NCBI GenBank assembly: GCA_019753285.1
Contig: JAIELD010000055.1
Location: 19,600-83,599, forward strand
DNA from: Beijerinckiaceae bacterium
GTDB taxonomy: Bacteria; Pseudomonadota; Alphaproteobacteria; Rhizobiales; Beijerinckiaceae
Length of the DNA: 64,000 nucleotides
Reading direction: 5' to 3'
The translations under genes were made by a program, and so were the position numbers. The notes beneath the pieces were generated by a model. The model ran no database searches. It saw nothing but the letters and a program-made list of their open reading frames with translations, and was not told the origin of the DNA. Of this stretch, positions 45,239 through 53,055 are shown piece by piece (the stretch's first letter is position 1; every line of letters begins with the position of its first letter).

Positions 45239-48133
45239 TCATTCGGCCGCGATCGGCACGTCGCGGAAGATACGCCGCAACGTCACGTCCTCCTCCGCAT
45301 TCATCTCCTGCCACTTCGACAGGTAGTTGGTGCGGCGAACCTCGACGGCCGTGACCTTATATTCCGGACAGTTCGTCGCCCAGTCGCTGTGTTCCGTCGT
45401 GATGACGTTCGCGCCGGTCTCCGCATGGTGGAACGTCGTGTAGACGACGCCAGGCTGCATGCGGTCCGTCACGCGCGCCCGCAGCGAGATATCGCCGGTA
45501 CGGCTTGCGAGGGACACGAGGTCGCCGGACTTGATGCCGCGGTTCTCGGCATCGAACGGATGGATCTCCAGCACGTCTTCTTCGTGCCAGCGGCTGTTTT
45601 CGGTACGCCTTGTCTGCGCGCCGACATTGTATTGGGACAGGATGCGCCCGGTCGTGAGGATCAGCGGGAATTTTGGCCCCGTGCGCTCCTCGGTCGGCAG
45701 GTATTCGGTGAGCATGAACTTGCCGCGGCCGCGCACGAAATGATCGACATGCATGGTGGGTGTGCCCGTAGGCGCGTCGTCGTTGCAGGGCCACTGGATC
45801 GAGCCCAACTCATCGATCTTCGCGTAGCTCACGCCCTTGAAGGTCGGTGTCAGCGCGGCGATCTCGTCCATGATCTCACTCGGATGATCGTAATGCATCT
45901 CATAGCCGAGGGCTTTTGCAAGATCGCAGGTGATCTCCCATTCCGCCTTGCCGGCGAGCGGCTCCATCACCTTGCGAACGCGGCTGATCCGCCGCTCTGC
46001 ATTGGTGAAGGTGCCATCCTTCTCAAGGAACGATGCACCGGGCAGGAAGACATGCGCGTATTTCGCGGTCTCATTCAGGAAGAGGTCCTGGATGACGACA
46101 CACTCCATGCCTTTGAGACCCGCCGTCACATGCTGAGTGTCGGGGTCCGACTGTGCGATGTCCTCGCCCTGGATGTAGAGACCCTTGAACGAGCCGCTCG
46201 CGCCCTCGTCGAGCATGATCGGAATGCGCAGGCCCGGCTCGTTCGACAGCGCAACGCCCCACATGCTCTCGAACATCTGGCGGGTCGCGTCGTCGCTGAC
46301 GTGCCGATAGCCTGAGAACTCGTGCGGGAACGAGCCCATGTCGCAGGAGCCCTGCACGTTGTTCTGACCCCGCAGCGGGTTCACGCCGACGCCTTCGCGG
46401 CCGATATTGCCGGTGACCATGGCAAGATTCGCCATCGCCATCACCTGCGTCGAGCCCTGGCTGTGCTCGGTAACGCCGAGCCCGTAATAGATCGCGGCAT
46501 TTCCGCCGGTCGCATAGAGGCGGGCCGCCGCGCGCACATCCGCCGCCTTGACGCCGGTATGAGCTTCCGTCGCTTCCGGCGAGTTGCGCGGATCGGCGAT
46601 GAAACGCGCCCAGATTTCGAAATCATCGAGTTCGCAACGCTCGCGCACGAACTTCTCGTTGACCAGGCCCTCCGTCACGATGACGTGGCTTAGTGCATTG
46701 GTCAGCGCGACATTGGTGCCAGGCGTCAGCGGCAGGTGATAATCGGCCTTGATGTGCGGCGATTTCACGATGTCGGTGCGGCGTGGATCGGCGACGATCA
46801 GCCTTGCTCCCTCACGCAGACGCTTCTTCATGCGGCTGGCGAAGACGGGATGCCCGTCCGTCGGGTTCGCACCGATCACAAGGATCACGTCGGCCTGCTC
46901 GACCGACTTGAAATCCTGCGTGCCGGCCGAAGTGCCGAACGTCTTCGAAAGGCCATAACCGGTCGGAGAATGGCAGACGCGGGCGCAGGTATCGACGTTG
47001 TTGTTCTGGAACGCGGCGCGCACCAGCTTCTGGATCACGAACACTTCCTCGTTCGTGCAGCGCGACGAGGTGATGGCTCCGACCGAATCCTTGCCGTGCA
47101 CGGACTGGATGCGCTTGAACTCGGAGGCAGCATGGCCGATCGCCTCCTCCCAGGAGACTTCGCGCCAAGGGTCGGTGATCTTCTCGCGGATCATCGGCTT
47201 GGTGATGCGGTCCTTGTGCGTCGCGTAGCCCCAGGCGAAGCGGCCCTTGACGCAGGAATGGCCTTCATTCGCCTTGCCGTCCTTGTAGGGCACCATGCGG
47301 ACGAGCTTGTCGCCCTGCATCTCGGCCTTGAACGAGCAGCCGACGCCGCAATAGGCGCAGGTCGTCACCTTGGAGTGCTCGGCCTGGCCGTGCTCGATGA
47401 CGGTGTTCTCCATCAGCGTGGCCGTCGGGCAGGCCTGCACGCAGGCGCCGCAGGAGACGCACTCGGAGCCCATGAAATCGGTCGGGCCAGCGGCGACACG
47501 ACTGTCGAAGCCGCGTCCCGAGATCGTCAGCGCGAAGGTGCCCTGTACCTCTTCGCAAGCGCGCACGCAGCGATTGCAGACGATGCACTTCGAGGGGTCA
47601 TAGGTGAAGTAAGGGTTGGAGGTATCCTTGCCGTCCTTGAGGTGGTTCTCGCCCTCATAGCCGTAGCGCACTTCGCGCAGGCCGACCGCGCCGGCCATGT
47701 CCTGCAACTCGCAATCGCCATTGGCCGAGCAGGTGAGGCAATCGAGCGGGTGATCGGAGATATAGAGCTCCATCACACCCTTGCGCAGCTTGGCGATGCG
47801 CTCGTTCTGCGTGTGGACGACCATGCCCTCTTCCGCAAGCGTCGTGCAGGAGGCGGGCGTCCCGCGACGGCCCTCGATCTCGACGAGGCAGAGGCGGCAC
47901 GAGCCGAACGGCTCCAGCGAATCCGTCGCGCAGAGCTTCGGGATCTTCGTGCCGAGCGACATCGCGGCGGCCATGACGGAGGTGCCCTGCGGCACGGTCA
48001 CGGCAAAGCCGTCGATCGACAACGTGACCGTCTTTTCGGAAACGCGGATCGGCGTTCCGTAATCGATCTCCTTGATCAGGGTCGCAACCTCGACCGGCTG
48101 TCCTATCCTCGGCTTTTCGATTTCGAAATCCAT
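45239..48133 (-). CDS. fdsA: NAD-dependent formate dehydrogenase, molybdenum/tungsten catalytic alpha subunit
   Basis: A 964-residue catalytic subunit. It begins with a ferredoxin-type [2Fe-2S] domain and a His-Cys3 cluster (DHPLDCLTCSANGDC), then two 4Fe-4S clusters (CIVCNRCVRACEE; CVSCGACVQACPTATL), a further 4Fe-4S site at CAYCGVGCSF, and the bis-MGD domain. The catalytic Cys is in TCARVCHSPTG (Cys, not Sec). It oxidises formate to CO2; electrons go through FdsB to NAD+. The ATG at 48133 is preferred over an in-frame TTG at 48157; GGAG lies upstream. Confidence 0.96.
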   Translation of the reverse strand: MDFEIEKPRIGQPVEVATLIKEIDYGTPIRVSEKTVTLSIDGFAVTVPQGTSVMAAAMSLGTKIPKLCATDSLEPFGSCRLCLVEIEGRRGTPASCTTLAEEGMVVHTQNERIAKLRKGVMELYISDHPLDCLTCSANGDCELQDMAGAVGLREVRYGYEGENHLKDGKDTSNPYFTYDPSKCIVCNRCVRACEEVQGTFALTISGRGFDSRVAAGPTDFMGSECVSCGACVQACPTATLMENTVIEHGQAEHSKVTTCAYCGVGCSFKAEMQGDKLVRMVPYKDGKANEGHSCVKGRFAWGYATHKDRITKPMIREKITDPWREVSWEEAIGHAASEFKRIQSVHGKDSVGAITSSRCTNEEVFVIQKLVRAAFQNNNVDTCARVCHSPTGYGLSKTFGTSAGTQDFKSVEQADVILVIGANPTDGHPVFASRMKKRLREGARLIVADPRRTDIVKSPHIKADYHLPLTPGTNVALTNALSHVIVTEGLVNEKFVRERCELDDFEIWARFIADPRNSPEATEAHTGVKAADVRAAARLYATGGNAAIYYGLGVTEHSQGSTQVMAMANLAMVTGNIGREGVGVNPLRGQNNVQGSCDMGSFPHEFSGYRHVSDDATRQMFESMWGVALSNEPGLRIPIMLDEGASGSFKGLYIQGEDIAQSDPDTQHVTAGLKGMECVVIQDLFLNETAKYAHVFLPGASFLEKDGTFTNAERRISRVRKVMEPLAGKAEWEITCDLAKALGYEMHYDHPSEIMDEIAALTPTFKGVSYAKIDELGSIQWPCNDDAPTGTPTMHVDHFVRGRGKFMLTEYLPTEERTGPKFPLILTTGRILSQYNVGAQTRRTENSRWHEEDVLEIHPFDAENRGIKSGDLVSLASRTGDISLRARVTDRMQPGVVYTTFHHAETGANVITTEHSDWATNCPEYKVTAVEVRRTNYLSKWQEMNAEEDVTLRRIFRDVPIAAE

Positions 48134-48181
48134 CTGTTTAAAGGCTCCGTGCGGCAATCGGCGAAAGAAGGGCGGCGCGCG

Positions 48182-49747
48182 TCATTCGGCGGCCCGGCGC
48201 ATCGGCTCGGGCACCTTTCTGAAATCGTCCGGGAAGTGGGTGAGCGCGCTCATGACGGGCACAGGCGTCAGCCCGCCCATGGCGCAGAGCGATGCGTCGG
48301 TCATCAGATCGCAGAGGTCGTCAAGCATCTGGAACGTCTTGCTCGAGTCCTCGCCTGCGATGATCGTGTCCATGATCTCCACGCCGCGCGTCGCGCCTAT
48401 GCGGCAGGGCGTGCACTTGCCGCAGCTCTCTTCGGCGCAGAACTGGAATGCGAAACGCGCCTGGTTCGCCAAATCGACCCGATCGTCAAAGACGACCATG
48501 CCGCCATGGCCGAGCAGACCCTTGGCTTTCGCCATCGCTTCGTAGTCCATCGGCGTGTCGAGCAGGCTTTCGGGGAAATAGGCGCCGAGCGGCCCGCCGA
48601 CCTGCACCGCCTTGAACGGCCGGCCGGACAGCGTGCCGCCGCCATAGGTCTCGATGATCTCGCGCAGCGTCACTCCGAACGCCTTTTCAATCAGCCCGCC
48701 GCGCTTGATATTGCCCGCTAGCTGGATCGTCAGCGTGCCCAGCGACCGTCCCATTCCGAATGCGGCGTAGGCCGGCCCGCCATGGGCCATGATCCATGGA
48801 ATGGTCGCGAGCGACATCACGTTGTTGGCGGCGGTAGGCTTGCCGAACAGGCCCTTGAAGGCAGGGATCGGCGGTTTTGCGCGAACGACGCCGCGCTTGC
48901 CCTCGATGCTTTCAAGCATCGCAGTCTCTTCGCCGCAGACATAGGAGCCTGCGCCGAGCCGAACATGGAGGTTGAACGCACGCTTCGAGCCGAGAACCGA
49001 TTTGCCGAGCAAGCCGTCTTCTTCAGCGATCTCGATCGCCTTCAGCAGAGTGCGGTGCGCGTGCGGATATTCCGAGCGAAGATAGATGAACCCCGTATCC
49101 GCACCGACCGCGAGGCCGGCGATGATCATGCCCTCGATGAGGGTGAAAGGATCGCCCTCCATCAGCATGCGGTCGGCGAAGGTGCCGCTGTCGCCCTCAT
49201 CGGCGTTGCAGGTCACGTATTTCTGGTCGGAAGCGACGCCAAGCACCGTCTTCCATTTGATGCCGGTGGGAAATCCCGCGCCGCCCCTGCCCCTCAGCCC
49301 CGAGGCGATCACGGTATCGACGATCTCCGCAGGCGACACCGCCAGCGCTTTTTCCAGCCCGGCGAGACCGCCATGCGCGCGATAGTCATCGAGCGACAGC
49401 GGATCGATCACGCCGCAACGCTCGAATGTCAGGCGCTCCTGCTGTTTGAAATAGGGGATTTCAGTGGTGAGGCCATGCCCAAGCGGGTGTTCCGCGCCAG
49501 CAAGGAAGCCGACATCGAACAGGCTCGCTACGTCGGCAGGACGCACCGGACCATAGGCGACGCGCCCACCCGCGGTCTCCACCTCGACGAGCGGCTCGAG
49601 CCAGAGCATGCCGCGCGTGCCGTTGCGCACGATCTCGACGGCGATACCCCTCTGCTCCGCTTCTCTCGCAATCGCCTTGGCGACGCGGTCGGCGCCGACC
49701 GACAGCGCGGCCGAGTCGCAAGGTACGTAGATTTTCACCGCGCTCAT
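48182..49747 (-). CDS. fdsB: Formate dehydrogenase beta subunit (NADH/FMN)
   Basis: A 521-residue NuoF-like subunit with an N-terminal thioredoxin-like [2Fe-2S] region, FMN/NADH site RGRGGAGFPTGIKW (about residue 150) and a C-terminal 4Fe-4S cluster ESCGKCTPCRIG. It passes electrons from FdsA to NAD+. Overlaps fdsG by 4 bases (ATGA). Confidence 0.96.
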   Translation of the reverse strand: MSAVKIYVPCDSAALSVGADRVAKAIAREAEQRGIAVEIVRNGTRGMLWLEPLVEVETAGGRVAYGPVRPADVASLFDVGFLAGAEHPLGHGLTTEIPYFKQQERLTFERCGVIDPLSLDDYRAHGGLAGLEKALAVSPAEIVDTVIASGLRGRGGAGFPTGIKWKTVLGVASDQKYVTCNADEGDSGTFADRMLMEGDPFTLIEGMIIAGLAVGADTGFIYLRSEYPHAHRTLLKAIEIAEEDGLLGKSVLGSKRAFNLHVRLGAGSYVCGEETAMLESIEGKRGVVRAKPPIPAFKGLFGKPTAANNVMSLATIPWIMAHGGPAYAAFGMGRSLGTLTIQLAGNIKRGGLIEKAFGVTLREIIETYGGGTLSGRPFKAVQVGGPLGAYFPESLLDTPMDYEAMAKAKGLLGHGGMVVFDDRVDLANQARFAFQFCAEESCGKCTPCRIGATRGVEIMDTIIAGEDSSKTFQMLDDLCDLMTDASLCAMGGLTPVPVMSALTHFPDDFRKVPEPMRRAAE

Positions 49748-50238
49748 GCTTCGGCTCCGATGCGCTCGTTGCGGCGCGAATGACAGATATCGTCGATGAG
49801 ATCGGTGTCCGCCCGGCCGATTACTTCGCCATCGAGCATGATTGACGGGCCGAGCGCGCAGTTGCCGAGGCAGTAGATCGTCTCGACGGTCAGGCGGCGA
49901 TCATCCGTCGTCGTCCCCATGCTGATCCGATGCGCCGCCTCGAGGTGCGAGACGATGTCTTCGCAACCGACCGACTGGCAGGCCTCCGCCCGGCAAATCT
50001 TGAGAATGCGCCGACCGGGCAGTTCGGTGCGAAAATCGTGATAGAAAGTGAGCGTGCCATGCACTTCGGCGCGCGATATGTTCAGGGCGTCCGCGATTTC
50101 CGGGATGATGTCAGGATGGACGAAACCGAATTCGTTCTGCAGCGCATGAAAAATGGGCAGGGTCGCCCCAGGCATCGATTTCAATTCATTGATAATCGCC
50201 GACGCTGTCTCCGCATTCCACGGACGATATGCTGGCAT
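49744..50238 (-). CDS. fdsG: Formate dehydrogenase gamma subunit
   Basis: A 164-residue NuoE-like [2Fe-2S] thioredoxin-fold subunit, with cluster cysteines in CRAEACQSVG and CLGNCALGP. First gene of the formate dehydrogenase operon. The ATG at 50238 follows a 207-base region that carries a LysR-type dyad. Confidence 0.95.
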   Translation of the reverse strand: MPAYRPWNAETASAIINELKSMPGATLPIFHALQNEFGFVHPDIIPEIADALNISRAEVHGTLTFYHDFRTELPGRRILKICRAEACQSVGCEDIVSHLEAAHRISMGTTTDDRRLTVETIYCLGNCALGPSIMLDGEVIGRADTDLIDDICHSRRNERIGAEA

Positions 50239-50328
50239 TGGCTCCCCGCTCAGACGCGTTCTTTGAAATTGTTCCAGACAAGGTGCCGCAAATCAGACTG
50301 GTGCGCAAATCGATAATTCGGATCGATT

Positions 50329-50345
50329 AATAGGCTAAGGCTATT
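50329..50345. promoter_or_regulatory. LysR-type dyad upstream of fdsG
   Basis: AATAG-N7-CTATT, with flanking partly symmetric bases (GATTAATAG ... CTATTGATT), fits the T-N11-A half-dyad used by LysR regulators. It lies about 90-107 bases upstream of the fdsG start and downstream of the LysR gene itself, where an FdsR-type activator or repressor would bind. Confidence 0.45.
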
Positions 50346-50445
50346 GATTTGACCTGCCGGTACAATTGCTGCGCTGCAATATTAGAATATTTCCGGCTTT
50401 GTGGGCTCACGCCATAGACGAAAGTCGCATCTCAATAGGTTTTGC

Positions 50446-51336
50446 CTAACGCTCCATCTCGATCGATCGCGTCATGTCGAACAGGATTTGCGCCAGCGGC
50501 CGCGAGGGTTGGCGATCCGAGATGATGAGCCCTATCGACCGGCTAATCATCGGCTTCACGAGGTCGATTGCAACCGTGTTCGCCGGCATCGCGAAGGACT
50601 GGATGATCTGGCTTGGCACGATGCTGGCGAAACCCGCCATCGTTGCGTGAGCGCACAGGATCAGGATCGAGTTCGTTTCGACGACAGCCTTCGGCGCGCG
50701 GCCGATGGTGCGGAAGACGCCATCGATGATCCGCCTGTTCTGCATGTTCGGCGTCAGCAGGCAGAGATTGAGGTCGGCAGCCTCCTTCCAGCTTATTTCT
50801 GTGCATGCGCCAAGATGACTATCCTTCCGCACCAACAGGCGAAACGTCTGGCGGTGCATCGGTTTTGCGATCACACGCTGGAGCGGTTCGTTGTCGAGAT
50901 AGGTGATGCCGGCATCGAGCGTGAAATCGTCGATCCGCTGTTGGATTTCTTCCGAGGTCAGCGAGCTGATCTCGAACGTCACGCCGGGGTACCGCGCACT
51001 GAATTCGGCCGTGAGATCAGGCACGAGCGTCAGGGCGGTTGGTATAGCGCCGATGCGGAGCTTGCCGCCGAGCCCGTCACGAAAGCCGCTCAGCATCTGC
51101 CGCATGATTTCGGTCTCATGCAGCACGCGTTTCGCGGTGCTGAGAATCTGCTCTCCCTCGGCCGTAAGGCCTGTATAGCGATGGCCGCGCTCGACGATCG
51201 GCACGCCGAGTTCCTCCTCGAGCTGCTTGATCGCGGCGGAGAGCGATGGCTGCGAGATGTTGCAGGCGGCAGCGGCTCGCCCGAAATGGCGCTCCTTCGC
51301 CAAGGCGACGAGATAGGTGAACTGGCGGATCAGCAT
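50446..51336 (-). CDS. LysR-family regulator, probable formate dehydrogenase regulator
   Basis: A 296-residue LysR-type regulator with the winged-helix N-terminus (FGRAAAACNISQPSLSAAIKQLEEELGVPIVERG) and a C-terminal effector-binding domain (about residues 90-290). It lies upstream of fdsG on the same strand, the normal place of fdsR, which senses formate in other alphaproteobacteria and betaproteobacteria. Confidence 0.88.
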   Translation of the reverse strand: MLIRQFTYLVALAKERHFGRAAAACNISQPSLSAAIKQLEEELGVPIVERGHRYTGLTAEGEQILSTAKRVLHETEIMRQMLSGFRDGLGGKLRIGAIPTALTLVPDLTAEFSARYPGVTFEISSLTSEEIQQRIDDFTLDAGITYLDNEPLQRVIAKPMHRQTFRLLVRKDSHLGACTEISWKEAADLNLCLLTPNMQNRRIIDGVFRTIGRAPKAVVETNSILILCAHATMAGFASIVPSQIIQSFAMPANTVAIDLVKPMISRSIGLIISDRQPSRPLAQILFDMTRSIEMER

Positions 51337-51416
51337 GATCCAAGCACGCGCTTCAAAGCCCTGGTCATCTCGCCAAGCTAAGGCCGCTCTTCGTGCTTTG
51401 GCAAATCAGGCCGGCC

Positions 51417-52358
51417 TTAGGACTGCCGACCAGCGATGAAGGCGGCCGTTTCGGCACGCGTCGGCATGGGATCGACCGCGCCATAGCCTTGCGTCGAGAG
51501 CGCGGCTGCGCAATTCGCCCACGCGGCCGCTGCGAACGGATCATGCGTGCGCAGATATTCGGCGAGGAACGAACCGTCGAACGTATCGCCCGCGCCGGTG
51601 GCGTCTACAGCCTTCACCGGGCGAGCCTCGATGACCCGGGTCTCGCCGCGGGTCATCACCATCGTTCCCTTGGAGCCCATGGTGAGCGCGACGATCGAGG
51701 GGCCGAGGTCGAGATAGAACCGGCAGATCTCCTCTGGTCCATCAAGACCGGTGAGCTGCCGCGCGTCGTCGAGTCCCGGCCTTGCGATGTCGGAACGGGC
51801 GACAGCCGCGTGGATGGTCTTGCGCGCCTGTTCGAGAGACCAAAGTTTCAGCCTGAGATTGGTATCGTAACTGACGAGCGTTCCTGCATCGCGGGCGATG
51901 GAAATTGCCTCGGCGACCGCATCGCTCGCCGAAGGCGAGATCGCCTGACTGATTCCCGAGACATGCAGGACGCGCGCGGTTCCGATCTGTTGGCGCGGCA
52001 GTTCCGCCACGCTCATCAAGCTCGCGGCCGAACCGTTGCGCCAATAGGTGAATTCGTGGCCATGGTCGCTGTAGGTGATAAAATAGATGCCGGTGCGCAC
52101 CGTCTCCCGCACGATGACGGTGCTGCGGTCGACGCTCTCACGATCCCACAGCTTCAGGAACGATGCGCCGAACGGATCGGCGCCAACCGCCGAGAAATAG
52201 GCAGTGCGCGCACCCTGACGAGCGGCGGCGATCACGGCGTTGGACGTGTCGCCGCCAAAGCCGGGCTTGTAGACGGTCTCACCATCCTTCGCGAGCGCAC
52301 TGAACTCCATCAGAGGCTCGCCGATTCCAAGAAGGTCCAGGGTCTTGATCGCGGAAAT
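51417..52358 (-). CDS. kdgK: PfkB-family kinase, probable 2-keto-3-deoxygluconate kinase, likely ATT start
   Basis: A PfkB/ribokinase-family sugar kinase: GGDTSNAVIAAARQGA, the GVKRD-type YRNGSAASL substrate lid, and the C-terminal catalytic DATGAGDTFDGSFLAE. It would phosphorylate KDG made by uxaA/uxuA. The first in-frame ATG (52310) would cut off the conserved first strand LDLLGIGEP. In frame upstream there is no ATG, GTG or TTG, but an ATT at 52358 follows GGAGG by 8 bases and gives about 313 residues. CTG at 52340 is another option. Confidence 0.8.
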   Translation of the reverse strand: MSAIKTLDLLGIGEPLMEFSALAKDGETVYKPGFGGDTSNAVIAAARQGARTAYFSAVGADPFGASFLKLWDRESVDRSTVIVRETVRTGIYFITYSDHGHEFTYWRNGSAASLMSVAELPRQQIGTARVLHVSGISQAISPSASDAVAEAISIARDAGTLVSYDTNLRLKLWSLEQARKTIHAAVARSDIARPGLDDARQLTGLDGPEEICRFYLDLGPSIVALTMGSKGTMVMTRGETRVIEARPVKAVDATGAGDTFDGSFLAEYLRTHDPFAAAAWANCAAALSTQGYGAVDPMPTRAETAAFIAGRQS

Positions 52359-52471
52359 GGTTCGATCCTCCGAACGCCATGCGGAAGAGCGTCATATAAA
52401 CTGTCGCGGGATCCCGCAAAGTCAAAACGTGCCGGAGTTACACTTTAAGGTGAAACATCCGGTGAGCAATG

Positions 52472-52504
52472 AAAAAAGCCGGCGATGCGATCATCGCCGG
52501 CTTC
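52472..52504 (-). terminator. Rho-independent terminator after phasin-like gene
   Basis: On the minus strand, AGCCGGCGAT-GATCGC-ATCGCCGGCT forms a perfect 10-pair stem followed by TTTTT, 26 bases after the stop of the phasin-like gene and before kdgK. Confidence 0.85.
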
Positions 52505-52529
52505 TTGCAACCAGAAGACAAAGATACGT

Positions 52530-52829
52530 CTACTGCGAGACGCGATCCTTGGTCTTGCTCACCGCCTGCACGGCGGCTGCCGCCGTATCCTGGCTGAGCG
52601 CGGTGGTCTCGCGAAGCGCAGAGCCGTACGTGTCAGACGCCTGCTCGTAGGCTTGCGAAACAGGGGTCTCGGACCGGACCGACGCCATCATCTCAAATGG
52701 CAGCGTCATCCAGATCGACATCATTTTTGTAGAGTTATCAACGTATCGCTGCCAGAATGACTGCCAGAGCGTGATGACGGGCGTCATCGCTTGCGGAGCA
52801 AACATCGGATTGAAAGAAGGGTTTTCCAT
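52530..52829 (-). CDS. Phasin-like protein, likely EcfG-controlled
   Basis: A 99-residue protein starting MENPSFNPMFAPQAM, with an aromatic/amphipathic middle (TLWQSFWQRYVDNSTKMMSIWMTLPFEMM) and a helical Ala/Gln-rich tail. It looks like a short phasin or a phasin-related stress protein that could coat polyhydroxyalkanoate granules; this is a guess from composition. A good GGAAC-N16-CGTT promoter lies upstream and a strong terminator follows, so it is a single-gene stress transcript. Confidence 0.6.
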   Translation of the reverse strand: MENPSFNPMFAPQAMTPVITLWQSFWQRYVDNSTKMMSIWMTLPFEMMASVRSETPVSQAYEQASDTYGSALRETTALSQDTAAAAVQAVSKTKDRVSQ

Positions 52830-52871
52830 AGCGCATCCTCGTTGATATGTCTGGAAATTGAATTGCCTCCA

Positions 52872-52898
52872 GGAACGTACCGGACTTTCGAATGTTCC
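52872..52898. promoter_or_regulatory. Overlapping divergent EcfG-type promoters
   Basis: Minus strand: GGAAC (52898-52894), 16 bases, CGTT (52877-52874), an exact EcfG consensus, aimed at the phasin-like gene. Plus strand: GGAAC (52872-52876), 16 bases, TGTT (52893-52896), aimed at the kinase gene at 53056. The two promoters share one near-palindromic 27-base stretch. Confidence 0.75.
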
Positions 52899-53055
52899 TA
52901 CGACAGGCTCACTGTAGGTCTCCCGCCGAACTCCTTTATGACACCCGCCCGATCGATGCCGCCCCAGGGGTGCGGCCGGAACATCGGCAGCGGTCAAAAG
53001 TTGGAAGACATTGGACGTAGATCAGCATGCAAACGGTTAGGGACGGCTTATCCTG

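Noticed and set aside
46736..48721. 661-codon plus-strand open frame opposite fdsA/fdsB
   Set aside because: Shadow frame crossing two well-supported genes, with no domain and no ribosome site.
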